A stretch of 64,000 bases of DNA from Candidatus Nitrosotenuis uzonensis. Lineage in GTDB: Archaea > Thermoproteota > Nitrososphaeria > Nitrososphaerales > Nitrosopumilaceae. The DNA is taken from the NCBI RefSeq assembly GCF_000723185.1, contig NZ_CBTY010000011.1:163403-227402 (forward strand), given 5' to 3'. Shown in pieces: positions 15,016-23,514 of the stretch. The first letter of the stretch is position 1, and every line of letters starts with the position of its first letter. The notes beneath the pieces were generated by a model. The model made no database searches and was not told the origin of the DNA. It saw nothing but the letters and a program-made list of their open reading frames with translations. A program made the position numbers and the translations under genes.

Positions 15016-16416
15016 TTAGTTACTTGCTAGCTCAAACTCATCGTGTAATGCTTGCACCGCTGCCTGGCAGTCGCTGTCTTTGACTACAAACGCCAAGTTA
15101 AGCTCGGATGATCCCTGTGCTATCATCACAACGTTTACCCCATTTCTTGCAGCTGCCCCAAAAACCTTTGATGCCACCCCGACAGTACCACGCATTCCAG
15201 ATCCAATAAGTGCTATGATGGAAACATCGGTAGTAACGTCAATTTTCTTTATCATCTTTCCCAGCAGATTCATTTCAAGTGTATTGACAGCTTTGTCCAA
15301 GTCCTGTTTTTTGACCACTATTGTAATGCTTGATTCTGAAGGGCTTTGTGATATCATCATAATGTTGATGCCGGCCTTGGCTAAGGTTGAAAATATCGTG
15401 GCAGCGGTTCCAGGAGCTCCTACCATGCTTCCTCCCCTCATATCGATAAGGCCATTGTGGCGTATGACGCTGACGCACTTGACAGTCCTCATTGTATCCT
15501 CACTTGGATTGGCAGTGACCAACGTTCCAAGATTATCCACATTGAAACTATTGCGAATTCTCATAGGAATCTTTTTGCTCAAAAGCGGCTCAAACGATCT
15601 TGGATGTATCTGCTTTGCTCCAAATAAGGCCATCTCCATTGCCTCAACATATGATACCTCTGGAATCACCTTTGCATCCTTTACCATCTTTGGATCCGCG
15701 GTCATAAGACCATCAACATCACTCATAAGCCAGACCTCATCTGCCTTCACACAAGATGCAATTATGGTTGCAGTGTAATCCGAACCTCCCCTGCCGAAAG
15801 TGGTTATGTGCCCGTGCTGATCAGCTCCTGCAAACCCGCCTATGACTGGAATGATTTTCTTTGTCAGCAAAGGTTCTATCTTTGAGAGAACCCTGAGCCT
15901 AGTAGTGTCCATAAGCGGCTTTGATGAGCCAAAATTAGAATCTGTCACAATTCCGGCCTCCTTTCCTGTCAGTGCAACCGATCTTGATTTCATATCAATC
16001 AATACAGCTGAAACTATCTGAATGGATAGACGCTCACCAAAAGAGATCAGGTAATCTAATGATCTTGGAGTTACTTCTCCCAACAAGGAAAGTCCATGAA
16101 GCAGACCTTCGAGCTCACTCAGATCCAAATCAAGCTTTTGTAAAAGCTGCTTCCTTGTCTTTGATCCCATTACAGAATCTCTGGCAATCTGGTAGTGTTG
16201 CCTCTTTAATTTTGCAAGTTTGGCTTTTGCCGCATCTTTGTTTGCCTTTTGTATGTGTCCTGAAATATCTAAAAGCTGGTCAGTAACATCGTTTATTGCA
16301 GAACAAACTACTATTACTTGATTATTCTTACTTGTGTTGTGGATGAATTTAGCAACTTCTCTTATCTGTTTTGCAGTTGCAAGCGATGTGCCACCAAATT
16401 TTACTACTATTCTCAA
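15016..16416 (-). CDS. lysC: Aspartate kinase
   Basis: A 466-residue aspartokinase that phosphorylates aspartate in the first step to threonine, methionine, isoleucine and lysine. The N-terminal kinase signature is VVKFGGTS (residues 4-11). GRGGSDYTATI (about 229-239) is the second catalytic motif, and the C-terminal 150 residues hold two ACT domains (GAPGTAATIFSTLAKAGINIMMI and the later GVASKVFGAAARNGVNVVMI) that bind the feedback amino acid. It starts with ATG at 16416, 35 bases from the PCNA stop, and could share a transcript with it. Confidence 0.95.
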   Translation of the reverse strand: MRIVVKFGGTSLATAKQIREVAKFIHNTSKNNQVIVVCSAINDVTDQLLDISGHIQKANKDAAKAKLAKLKRQHYQIARDSVMGSKTRKQLLQKLDLDLSELEGLLHGLSLLGEVTPRSLDYLISFGERLSIQIVSAVLIDMKSRSVALTGKEAGIVTDSNFGSSKPLMDTTRLRVLSKIEPLLTKKIIPVIGGFAGADQHGHITTFGRGGSDYTATIIASCVKADEVWLMSDVDGLMTADPKMVKDAKVIPEVSYVEAMEMALFGAKQIHPRSFEPLLSKKIPMRIRNSFNVDNLGTLVTANPSEDTMRTVKCVSVIRHNGLIDMRGGSMVGAPGTAATIFSTLAKAGINIMMISQSPSESSITIVVKKQDLDKAVNTLEMNLLGKMIKKIDVTTDVSIIALIGSGMRGTVGVASKVFGAAARNGVNVVMIAQGSSELNLAFVVKDSDCQAAVQALHDEFELASN

Positions 16417-16451
16417 TTCAGATGTCCTCTTGTTTCTAAACCTTAAATGCT

Positions 16452-17195
16452 TTAACTTTCCACTCTCGGCGCAAGATAGAAGTGAATTCGTCCCATGTTC
16501 GCAACTTTGAATTCTATCCTAAGGGGCTTGGCAGACGAGTATTCGCATACGATAGAGCCTGATGCCGTGCCTACTGCCTTGACTATCGGATTGAGATACT
16601 CAAGGCTATACGTTCCGGTGCTTTCCTCCTTTACAGAAATCTCAGATAGCTCATCCTGCTGTTTTTGCAAAGAGATCAGCACCTCTCCAGAGTCTCCTTT
16701 GCCGGAAAATTCTGCTTTGTCCTGTGTCGTCTTTATTGTAAGATAATCTGAGACTACTTGCACATCGCCTAATATCTTGTCAAATAGCGTGCTTCCAAGA
16801 CTGATCTTCGTATCGTATGGTATTTTCGGCAACGGTGTGTCTGTAGCTGAGCTTTCGATGAGCCTCATTTTGTACTGTTTGTTCTTTCCTATTATAATCT
16901 CAAGCAGAGTGTCTACAATGCTAATGGTTATGCTGTCTGTTTTGTCTGCACGTTTGATCAGCTTTGAAAATTCATCAATTCTTACGCCAAATTTGATATC
17001 TCCATCGCATTCATATTTTTCAAATGCTGAGTTTGGCCAAGAAATATCAATTAACGCAACATGGGATGGATCCATACCGCGAAAAGAAATTCCTTCAGCG
17101 GTAGCCTCGAAAGTAGCTTCTTCCACAAGAGTTGAAATGGCAGATAAAATCGCCTTCCATTCATCCGAACCGCTAGTTTTAGCTGAGAAGACCAA
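16452..17195 (-). CDS. pcn: DNA polymerase sliding clamp (PCNA)
   Basis: A 247-residue PCNA with the usual archaeal length. It forms a ring around DNA and tethers polymerase, ligase and FEN1. The N-terminal half has GISFRGMDPSHVALIDI (about residues 35-51), the C-terminal half has KPLRIEFKVANMGRIHFYLAPR, which contains the inter-domain and PIP-binding region. It sits first, in gene order, after rpo11 and tfs on the same strand, an arrangement that couples replication and transcription factors. The gap to tfs is 39 bases. Only one PCNA gene is visible in this window. Confidence 0.96.
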   Translation of the reverse strand: MVFSAKTSGSDEWKAILSAISTLVEEATFEATAEGISFRGMDPSHVALIDISWPNSAFEKYECDGDIKFGVRIDEFSKLIKRADKTDSITISIVDTLLEIIIGKNKQYKMRLIESSATDTPLPKIPYDTKISLGSTLFDKILGDVQVVSDYLTIKTTQDKAEFSGKGDSGEVLISLQKQQDELSEISVKEESTGTYSLEYLNPIVKAVGTASGSIVCEYSSAKPLRIEFKVANMGRIHFYLAPRVES

Positions 17196-17234
17196 AGCTA
17201 ATTGAGTTGTCTTTATGCTTCCAGTTAAACGTTA

Positions 17235-17531
17235 TCACGCATAGTTGCGCCATGTGTGATTGCATTTTGTGCATCGGTAAAACTGAGTTGTCGGCTCATC
17301 AGCACTTCTGGTCTGCAACATCCACCATACTGCCTCTGTATGACCGCATTTCTCACAGTCTATTTTTATTGTGGGTAGCGCTTCTTTTCCATCGTTTTCC
17401 TCAAGAACTGTGAACGACTTGTCCATCTCCGCATTTTCCTTTTTTGCCTCTTGCTTTTCTGTTTCAGAATAACCACATTTGGAACAAACACCCTTCTTTA
17501 GGCGTATGCCGCACTTGGGGCAAAATTGCAT
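17235..17531 (-). CDS. tfs: Transcript cleavage factor TFS (TFIIS/RPB9-like)
   Basis: A 98-residue two-ribbon zinc protein. Ribbon 1 uses Cys4, Cys7, Cys16 and Cys19; ribbon 2 uses Cys59, Cys62, Cys87 and Cys90. The acidic pair Asp78-Glu79 in TRSADEP is the residue pair that reaches the RNA polymerase active site and drives cleavage of backtracked RNA. An ordinary RPB9-only subunit would lack it, so cleavage activity is expected. It lies directly after rpo11 with a zero-base gap and before PCNA. Confidence 0.94.
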   Translation of the reverse strand: MQFCPKCGIRLKKGVCSKCGYSETEKQEAKKENAEMDKSFTVLEENDGKEALPTIKIDCEKCGHTEAVWWMLQTRSADEPTTQFYRCTKCNHTWRNYA

Positions 17532-17813
17532 CTAATCACCTTTTAGTTTTGAGTGAATTAGTTTTTTGAGCTCTGATGTGATTCCGATCGCCGTCTCGGT
17601 AGCCTTTATGATCTCTTTGAGCGGGCTTCCCTTTGAAGCATTTACACGCATCCAATACTCGTTTGTCAGAGGATGTCTGAGAATAACACCGGCAAAGTCA
17701 ACCTGCTGATCCTTTAAGAGCTCATGTTGAACTATGTACAAAGTTCCAATATCGGAGCCCTTGAGCGAGAGGTTTGCTTCCTTCGATGAGGATTTTTGCA
17801 ATTGTGCGTTCAT
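17532..17813 (-). CDS. rpo11: RNA polymerase subunit Rpo11 (L)
   Basis: A 93-residue small RNA polymerase subunit that pairs with Rpo3 to form the assembly platform. Features are the helix ELLKDQQVDFAGVILRHPLTNEYWMRV (about residues 32-58) with the conserved HPL and the C-terminal helix. The start is ATG at 17813. It is followed immediately by tfs, so RNA polymerase subunit, cleavage factor and clamp are read as one unit. A longer N-terminus than usual (about 20 residues) precedes the conserved core. Confidence 0.9.
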   Translation of the reverse strand: MNAQLQKSSSKEANLSLKGSDIGTLYIVQHELLKDQQVDFAGVILRHPLTNEYWMRVNASKGSPLKEIIKATETAIGITSELKKLIHSKLKGD

Positions 17814-17855
17814 TAGCGGAAAACCACTTATTGTGGATATAAATCATGATGCATT

Positions 17856-18392
17856 ATGGGAAGCGAAAAGACGTTCATACCGCAAGTAGGCCTTGCTCTG
17901 GACAAACCGGAATATGGCATAAACGATGATGTTACAGTAAGAGTGACATTTTCAATACAAGGAGCATTAAGAGAAAATTTTAATGAAAAAAACTGGACTG
18001 ACTCTTACAACAAATACGATAACCTGTTTAAGCTAAAGTATGGGATAAAGCTGTTTTCTGGAGGTTTTAGAAAAAAAGAACTAAAGCAAATAGACACCTA
18101 TCGTAAGGCGTCCATGTTCTGGACAAGAAATCCCAAACTTGTCAATCCAATGCAAGAAAAGCGCGTCTGGGTACAGGTTGCAAAAAACTTTGAGCCGTTC
18201 ATCCGACTTACGGAAGAAGAAGTGAGGGCAGAGCTGTTCGATTTTGAAGAAAAGGTAACATTCAAGGCATCTGAGCTTGGAACGGGAACGCATAAAATCG
18301 GAGCTGAAGTTTATTCATCTTGGCAAAAACACCATTTCACGGAACCTGGTGATGCTAAATCTGCAAATGAAATAGAAATAACTGTCAGATAG
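17856..18392 (+). CDS. Beta-rich cytoplasmic protein of unknown function
   Basis: A 178-residue soluble protein without signal peptide or membrane segment. The sequence opens with VGLALDKPEYGINDDVTVRVTFSI, an Ig-like strand pattern, and ends with GTGTHKIGAEVYSSW and NEIEITVR, so the two halves look like one beta-sandwich with a charged helical insert between (about 40-120). It is divergent from rpo11 with a 42-base gap. I do not recognise a family. The small gene at 18422 follows on the same strand after 29 bases. Confidence 0.7.
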   Translation: MGSEKTFIPQVGLALDKPEYGINDDVTVRVTFSIQGALRENFNEKNWTDSYNKYDNLFKLKYGIKLFSGGFRKKELKQIDTYRKASMFWTRNPKLVNPMQEKRVWVQVAKNFEPFIRLTEEEVRAELFDFEEKVTFKASELGTGTHKIGAEVYSSWQKHHFTEPGDAKSANEIEITVR

Positions 18393-18421
18393 CATATATT
18401 CAAGATCAATCGGAAATAAAC

Positions 18422-18574
18422 ATGGCAAAATATGATGGGTTGCTGGGTCAACCAGTGCTTGAAGTGGAAGAACCTGACGCAGAAGGTGGCGTCACACTGA
18501 TCTTCAAAGACAACCGATTTCTGTTTATCAAAGTAGTTGATGGTAAAATAGAAACCATATCTATTCCAGAATAG
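18422..18574 (+). CDS. 50-residue small protein
   Basis: ATG 18422 to TAG 18574, 50 residues. It shows a coding-like pattern with no low-complexity stretch: LLGQPVLEVEEPDAEGGVTLIF then RFLFIKVVDGKIETISIP. This reads as a small all-beta protein of four or five strands, acidic overall. It lies 29 bases after the preceding gene on the same strand and ends just before the convergent phosphatase gene. No family is recognised. Confidence 0.6.
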   Translation: MAKYDGLLGQPVLEVEEPDAEGGVTLIFKDNRFLFIKVVDGKIETISIPE

Positions 18575-18583
18575 ATAACTACC

Positions 18584-19081
18584 TCATCTCTGTTTTAGAT
18601 ATTTTTCATACATAGACACTGCAATTTCTTGGGACTCTGACTGGATTGATCCCGGCCTTTGCTCTCTTACTTTTTCTATTGCTTCTTTTGCGTCCATGTT
18701 CTCATATTTGATAAGATAGCTGGCAAGAATGGTTCCAGTTCTTCCAATTCCTGCAGCACAGTGAACCATCACCGGTTCCTTGTTTTTTATTCTATTATGT
18801 ATGAACTCGACTGCAGAATCTATCCTGTCAATGTCTGGCGCGGTAAAATCTTCTGTGGGCACATGAAGATATTTGACGCCATCTAACCACGAAGCAGGCA
18901 GCCCCTCCTCGGTCATCGTGACAATGGATTTTACTCCTTGTTTTTGGATCCAGACAATCTCTTCATAACTTGTGGGCATGCCTGAGCCAGCAAGTTTGTT
19001 GTCAATCAACCATGAAAAGTTAGTGGGCCTCTTTGCAATCTTGCCGTGAATTTTGCGCCAAAGGTTTCCAGGTTTGCTCAT
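18584..19081 (-). CDS. Dual-specificity/tyrosine protein phosphatase
   Basis: A 165-residue phosphatase of the Cys-based superfamily. The signature HCAAGIGRTG spans 107-116 with nucleophile Cys108 and phosphate-binding Arg114, and the general acid probably comes from TEDFTAPD (about residues 76-83). It removes phosphate from Tyr or Ser/Thr of proteins in the cytoplasm. The targets are unknown. The length and motif fit the archaeal small DSP group. The ATG is at 19081. It is divergent from amrS with 119 bases between. Confidence 0.88.
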   Translation of the reverse strand: MSKPGNLWRKIHGKIAKRPTNFSWLIDNKLAGSGMPTSYEEIVWIQKQGVKSIVTMTEEGLPASWLDGVKYLHVPTEDFTAPDIDRIDSAVEFIHNRIKNKEPVMVHCAAGIGRTGTILASYLIKYENMDAKEAIEKVREQRPGSIQSESQEIAVSMYEKYLKQR

Positions 19082-19168
19082 TTCTATCCTTGTCGAATTC
19101 TCAGATATTTAGTTAATCATATTCTATGAACCTGAAAGACCTCAAGAGCTTGGATACCATAATGTACT

Positions 19169-19177
19169 CTTTATATT
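19169..19177 (+). promoter_or_regulatory. TATA box for amrS
   Basis: TTTATATTA is centred about 27 bases before the TTG at 19201, which fits a leaderless transcript and supports that start. Confidence 0.65.
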
Positions 19178-19200
19178 AGAAAAGAGCGTAACAGTACGGT

Positions 19201-20259
19201 TTGAGCAGAGAAGCAATTTTGTATGAGAAGCTGCCTGAAGACAAAGTACGCTGCACTGCCTGTGCAAGATACTGCGAAATAGGTAAGGGTCAGATAGGGC
19301 TGTGTGGAATAAGAGCAAACACTGGAGGCAGATTGGATCTGCTCTCATACGGAAAAGTCATTACTGGAAATGTAGACCCAATTGAAAAAAAGCCCGTAGT
19401 TCACTATATGCCAGGAACTAGAATATTTTCAATTGCTACAACTGGCTGCAACTGGCTGTGCAAGTATTGCCAGAACTATGACATCTCACAGCGTAGAAAA
19501 ATCGAGGGAGTTGATATGACCCCTGAACAAGTAGCACAGATTGCAGTAGAGCGTAACTCACAAGGCATAGCGTATACATATAACGAACCGTCAATTTTTA
19601 TCGAATTTGCACGGGATTGTGGAATTGAAGCTCACAAAAAGGGACTCTTTAACATCTTTGTCTCCAACGGATATGACACGCCACAATCAGTAAGGATGAT
19701 GAGTGAATTTCTTGACTGCATAACAGTTGACTTTAAGGGAAGTGCGGAACCACAATTTACCAGAAAGTACATTGGGATTCCAGACCCCAAACCAATCTTT
19801 GATACACTAATCGAAATAAGGGACAGAACAAAGATCCATGTAGAAATAACCGATCTCATAGTGCCGCAGGCCGGTGACAGCCAAGAACACGCAAAAAAAC
19901 TTGCCAAATTCTTGTATGATAATTTTGGATCTGAGATTCCAATTCATTTTCTGAGATTCCATCCTGATTATAAGATGATGGAATTCCCACCAACACCGAT
20001 TAAAACACTGGAAAAACATTACGAAATTGCCAAAAAAGAGGGACTAGATTATGTCTACATAGGCAATTTACCCGGACATCCATATGAACACACTTACTGT
20101 CCTGGCTGCAATAAGATCGCAGTAGGTAGATACGGATTTGATATTACATCTTGGAATCTTGATAAAGACAACAAATGCAATACATGCGGGCACAAAATCC
20201 CAATCACAGGATCATTGGATCCAAATTACAAGCGCAACAGATTCCAGCTTGTTGTCTAA
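19201..20259 (+). CDS. amrS: AmmeMemoRadiSam-type radical SAM enzyme
   Basis: A 352-residue radical SAM protein. The SAM cluster ligands are Cys83, Cys87 and Cys90 in CNWLCKYC. An N-terminal cysteine set (Cys18, Cys21, Cys25, Cys35) looks like the second metal site of the pyruvate formate-lyase activase-like AmrS family, and the C-terminus adds CPGC (about 315) and CNTC (about 335). AmrS proteins usually occur with an AmmeMemo protein (Memo/AMMECR1); neither is in this window. The substrate is unknown. The start is TTG at 19201, supported by a TATA box 27 bases upstream. It converges on the cyclase-family gene. Confidence 0.9.
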   Translation: MSREAILYEKLPEDKVRCTACARYCEIGKGQIGLCGIRANTGGRLDLLSYGKVITGNVDPIEKKPVVHYMPGTRIFSIATTGCNWLCKYCQNYDISQRRKIEGVDMTPEQVAQIAVERNSQGIAYTYNEPSIFIEFARDCGIEAHKKGLFNIFVSNGYDTPQSVRMMSEFLDCITVDFKGSAEPQFTRKYIGIPDPKPIFDTLIEIRDRTKIHVEITDLIVPQAGDSQEHAKKLAKFLYDNFGSEIPIHFLRFHPDYKMMEFPPTPIKTLEKHYEIAKKEGLDYVYIGNLPGHPYEHTYCPGCNKIAVGRYGFDITSWNLDKDNKCNTCGHKIPITGSLDPNYKRNRFQLVV

Positions 20260-20897
20260 AATGCGATTGCTCGCACAGGCGAACCGGTAGCGTTCTGCAA
20301 TTTGAGGGGAAATGCAGCAAGATTAAAGGTGGAACCTTTTATCTTGGATAAATTGCAGAGATTCTCCAAAATCAGCACATTACCTTTTAGCAGTATGTGA
20401 TGTGCTGAAAATTTTTTATTTGAACCTACGTCAATACTAGGAGAGTCTATTCCGACCAGATTCGTCTTCTTTGACACAAGGTATCTGGAAGCCGACTCAG
20501 AAAGCCCGGGATTTTCTTCAAAAAATCCAGATCTACCAAGATTACTATTCCATCCTGTTGCAAACACTATCGTTGAGCCGTTCTCAATTCTGCCAAACTC
20601 TCTTTCGTAGGATTTTATGTCAGACTTTGTAATCGCATAGTTAGGTTCTGCATGTATTCTGATGAGCCTTGAGCTGCGCAGAAATCTTCCCGGATCCAAC
20701 TGGTGGATTTTTTTCCCACGTGGTAGAAAGTGAAACGGTGCGTCTACATGCGTGCCTGCATGAGAGCTCAAAAATAGCAGCTCCAGATTGTAGCCATCTT
20801 TTCCCAATTCTTCCCACGGAATGAAAAATGGTGCAGGTGAGCCAGGAAAACTGGGAGTTTTTTCGGATATTGCAAGTGTAAGATCTACTGATTCCAC
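20256..20897 (-). CDS. Cyclase-family metal hydrolase (kynurenine formamidase-like)
   Basis: A 213-residue protein of the cyclase family. The metal-binding motif HAGTHVDAPFHF (about residues 65-76) is the family signature and gives the His/Asp zinc ligands. Members hydrolyse amide or lactam bonds such as N-formylkynurenine, but the substrate in this organism is not shown by context, since no tryptophan-degradation genes are visible. The start is ATG at 20897. It overlaps amrS by four bases in convergent orientation. Confidence 0.82.
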   Translation of the reverse strand: MESVDLTLAISEKTPSFPGSPAPFFIPWEELGKDGYNLELLFLSSHAGTHVDAPFHFLPRGKKIHQLDPGRFLRSSRLIRIHAEPNYAITKSDIKSYEREFGRIENGSTIVFATGWNSNLGRSGFFEENPGLSESASRYLVSKKTNLVGIDSPSIDVGSNKKFSAHHILLKGNVLILENLCNLSKIKGSTFNLAAFPLKLQNATGSPVRAIAF

Positions 20898-20973
20898 AAA
20901 AATACTTGCTACCGACTAGTATTTTTTCATGATCAAATATATTAAATAGATCTCAGTTAGAATAAACTCTACC

Positions 20974-21234
20974 TTGCCTATCGCATTCATTCTCCTGAAC
21001 TCTGATCTTGGCTCCGATCAAGAAATAGTTACCAAGATAAAGGAAATTCTAAGTGTTGAAAAGGGGCTCAAATTTGAGGTACAGGGGGTCTATGGGATAT
21101 ATGATATTGTGGTAAAAATAGAGGCAGACAACGCAGATCATCTCAGAAGCGTAATTACAAACAAAATAAGAAAAATCGACAAAGTCCAGTCGACTCTTAC
21201 CATGATGGTAATAGAAGAACAGGGAAGATCATAG
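20974..21234 (+). CDS. Lrp/AsnC ligand-binding (RAM) domain protein without HTH
   Basis: An 86-residue stand-alone regulator-of-amino-acid-metabolism (RAM) domain, the effector-binding half of Lrp/AsnC proteins. The fold reads as beta-alpha-beta: IAFILLNSDLG, the helix SDQEIVTKIKEIL, then VEVQ-type strands GVYGIYDIVVKIEA. There is no DNA-binding helix-turn-helix, so it may bind an amino acid and modulate another protein. The start is TTG at 20974. It overlaps the convergent aminotransferase by six bases. Confidence 0.82.
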   Translation: MPIAFILLNSDLGSDQEIVTKIKEILSVEKGLKFEVQGVYGIYDIVVKIEADNADHLRSVITNKIRKIDKVQSTLTMMVIEEQGRS

Positions 21235-22395
21235 GCGCCTTATCTTATCAATCACAGCTTGAATCTCTGAATCGGTATTAAAAAAATGCGGAGAAGCACG
21301 CACAATCTTTAACTCAGATATCTCGCGCAGAGCAACAACCACATTCTGTTTCTCTAGTTTCTGGACTACATCTGATGACTTTTGGCCTTCGATGGAAAAT
21401 GATACTATGCTTGTCCGTTCCTGCGGATTCTCAGGCCCGTACACCGTAATGCCTGGAATTTTTCTCAACTCATCTCTCATTAAATTTGCCAATCTGATTA
21501 TCTTGTCCCTGATATTCTGCAACCCTATGTGCATCAGAAGAGAAATTGAACTCTCAAGTCCTGCAATTGCAACAAAATTTCTATAACTTGCTTGAAACTT
21601 GTCTGGAATGTCCTTGTATGCAAGCTTGTCCGTATCATAAGCTATGGCTGACTCTCCAGCCAGATATGTGGGCTCCAAAAGCGCCGCTACGTCTTTTTTG
21701 CACACAAATATCCCAATACCCATAGGGCCACAAAGCCACTTGTAACCGTTAAACGCCATAAACCCATATCTGGCCTTGCCAAAATCATAATCTCCAATAC
21801 AACCTACTGTCTGTGCAGTGTCGACAAAGTACGGAATTGCTTTTTCTTCTAAAATCTTTCCAACTGTATCTATTGGTAGTATTGCTCCAGTGTTATACAA
21901 AGCATGGCTCAGGGCAACAAGTTTTGTGTTATCATCCAGAAGATTCTCAAATTCTGATATCTGAAAAAAACCGTTCTGATCATGACTGATATTTCTAATT
22001 TGTATTTTCTTTCCAAGACGCAGCCAGGGAAAATAATTTGCATGATGCTCATGTGTGGTTCCCCGTATTACGATGTTGGAATCTCTATCAAACTCTAATC
22101 CATTTGCAACAAAATTAATCCCTTCGGTCGTGCTCTGAGTTAGAACCACTTCTTCCTTTCTGCATCCTACCAGCCTTGATATGGTGTCTCTGAGCCTAGA
22201 GGTCTTTTCTGTTAATACTGCTGCAAAATCCAGTGAATCGGGACCAAGACTATTGTATTGAAGCATAAAATCAGTCATGGCTTTCATGCTCTGAATGGGA
22301 ATCAACGAAGATGAAGCGCTGTTCAGATAAATCCTATCTGACTTGACAAACGACTGAGAAACAAACTCTTGATCCAAATTAATTTTATACCTCAC
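21229..22395 (-). CDS. Class V aminotransferase (cysteine desulfurase-like)
   Basis: A 388-residue PLP enzyme of aminotransferase class V, which includes cysteine desulfurases and related lyases. The PLP lysine is Lys219 in FNGYKWLCGPMG, and Asp192 (YFVDTAQTVG) contacts the ring nitrogen. QSTTEGINFVA (87-97) and the HEHHAN segment near 115-120 are also characteristic. Whether it is a true desulfurase is open, because I cannot place the flexible active-site Cys loop and no SufBCD genes are nearby. The start is ATG at 22395, divergent from the RecA-fold gene with 16 bases. Confidence 0.82.
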   Translation of the reverse strand: MRYKINLDQEFVSQSFVKSDRIYLNSASSSLIPIQSMKAMTDFMLQYNSLGPDSLDFAAVLTEKTSRLRDTISRLVGCRKEEVVLTQSTTEGINFVANGLEFDRDSNIVIRGTTHEHHANYFPWLRLGKKIQIRNISHDQNGFFQISEFENLLDDNTKLVALSHALYNTGAILPIDTVGKILEEKAIPYFVDTAQTVGCIGDYDFGKARYGFMAFNGYKWLCGPMGIGIFVCKKDVAALLEPTYLAGESAIAYDTDKLAYKDIPDKFQASYRNFVAIAGLESSISLLMHIGLQNIRDKIIRLANLMRDELRKIPGITVYGPENPQERTSIVSFSIEGQKSSDVVQKLEKQNVVVALREISELKIVRASPHFFNTDSEIQAVIDKIRRL

Positions 22396-22411
22396 CGGAT
22401 CTCCATAGCTG

Positions 22412-23020
22412 TTGCATAAAAATCAGAGGGGTCATCCAGTCGAAGAAATACTCAAAATTCTTTCCAGCCAAACTCTTAACTCAATCTCATTTGATGATGC
22501 CGTGGCAAAAACATATTTTTTTCACAAAATATCCATGCTCTTGCGGATTCCGACATTATATTTTGACTTTGATATGCTCTACAGTGGATATACAACATCT
22601 GGAATTTTGGAGAAGGGTGAGAGCACAGAAATAATAGTTCCAACAGCTGATAGAATAAAAGAAGATCTGGCAGCAGGCGTTGAAAAAATATCGTTAAATA
22701 AGTATCTGGTAATTTTTGATTCGCTCAACGGATTTTTTACAATGCTAGATCAAAAAGACGCGGGCAGGTTGGTCAATAGTATGGTAATGTTGCTTGCCAG
22801 TGCAGGAAGATACAGTTCATCCACAATTCTAATTGGCAGTATTTCAAAATTCAGGGAAGGCCAAGGATGGATCTTGTCAGCTCTTGGAAGACGTGTCATT
22901 GAAATTGAGAAAATGAATATCATCTCTGTAAAAAAACAAGAATCATATTTCCAACTGTCCCTAGTGGATCATAACAATTTTACAAAATCCTCAATTCAAT
23001 TCGATCTGGATGCAATGTGA
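22412..23020 (+). CDS. RecA-fold-like protein lacking a visible P-loop
   Basis: A 202-residue protein. The second half resembles a RecA/KaiC-type core: YLVIFDSLNGFFTML (about residues 104-118) looks like a Walker B strand with Asp, followed by the helix RLVNSMVMLLASAG and the strand TILIGSI. A Walker A GxxxxGK(S/T) loop is not present at the N-terminus, so ATP binding is doubtful. It could be a regulatory or structural relative. The start is TTG at 22412. No named family can be assigned with confidence. Confidence 0.6.
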   Translation: MHKNQRGHPVEEILKILSSQTLNSISFDDAVAKTYFFHKISMLLRIPTLYFDFDMLYSGYTTSGILEKGESTEIIVPTADRIKEDLAAGVEKISLNKYLVIFDSLNGFFTMLDQKDAGRLVNSMVMLLASAGRYSSSTILIGSISKFREGQGWILSALGRRVIEIEKMNIISVKKQESYFQLSLVDHNNFTKSSIQFDLDAM

Positions 23021-23136
23021 AATCGACTTGACGCGTTCTACTCTATAACACCGTTAAAAATTTCCTAACGCCGTTATAATTGGTAATTTTTAGGGAAATT
23101 ATATTAAGATCCAAAAGGTAGTTAGTTTGATAAAAA

Positions 23137-23436
23137 ATGCCAGTAGCAATTTTACCAGACATTGGTGAACAAATGTGCATTGGATGCGCACTCTGCGTTG
23201 AAATCTGCACAAGCTTGGGACCAGATGTACTTAGAGTAAAACCAGTAGAAGGCTGGAAGAGAGGTAAGGCATTTGTCTTTTATCCAGAAAGATGCATCTC
23301 CGACGGAGCATGCATTGGCGTTTGCCCAACAAAGGCAATCTTCTGGATGAGACCAATGGACTTCACAGTAGGTCAACCAGTTCCTCTATACAAGAATTCA
23401 GTCTTCGTTAAGGGCTGGACTGAACTTATCGATTAA
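23137..23436 (+). CDS. Two-cluster ferredoxin with an Asp in place of one cluster cysteine
   Basis: A 99-residue ferredoxin. The first motif is C14-x2-C17-x2-C20-x3-C24, giving a normal [4Fe-4S] site. The second is C53-x2-D56-x2-C59-x3-C63-P, in which Asp56 takes the place of a cysteine, as in the Pyrococcus-type ferredoxin. It probably has one [4Fe-4S] and one [3Fe-4S] or Asp-ligated [4Fe-4S] cluster and carries electrons in the cytoplasm. The ATG at 23137 follows a TATA-like AAATTATATTAAG with a short leader. An 11-bp stem hairpin overlaps the stop codon. Confidence 0.9.
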   Translation: MPVAILPDIGEQMCIGCALCVEICTSLGPDVLRVKPVEGWKRGKAFVFYPERCISDGACIGVCPTKAIFWMRPMDFTVGQPVPLYKNSVFVKGWTELID

Positions 23437-23460
23437 GTTCAGTCATCAAAAATTTCTTTT
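23418..23460 (+). terminator. Rho-independent-like terminator after the ferredoxin gene
   Basis: An 11-bp perfect inverted repeat (GACTGAACTTA at 23418-23428 and TAAGTTCAGTC at 23434-23444) with a five-base loop is followed by a T-rich run ending TTTCTTTT. The stop codon TAA is at 23434-23436, so the hairpin starts inside the coding region. Confidence 0.7.
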
Positions 23461-23514
23461 TATAATCTATCTCTAGAGGATACTTTATTCAAGCGTACTG
23501 CTACAACATTTTGC

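Noticed and set aside
15080-15778. A 232-codon frame antisense to aspartate kinase
   Set aside because: It is a shadow of lysC with Thr/Ser/Ile-rich composition and no promoter.
23041-23110. Inverted-repeat-like AATTTCC-TAA / TTAGGGAAATT before the ferredoxin gene
   Set aside because: The halves differ by one base and are AT-rich, so chance is likely.
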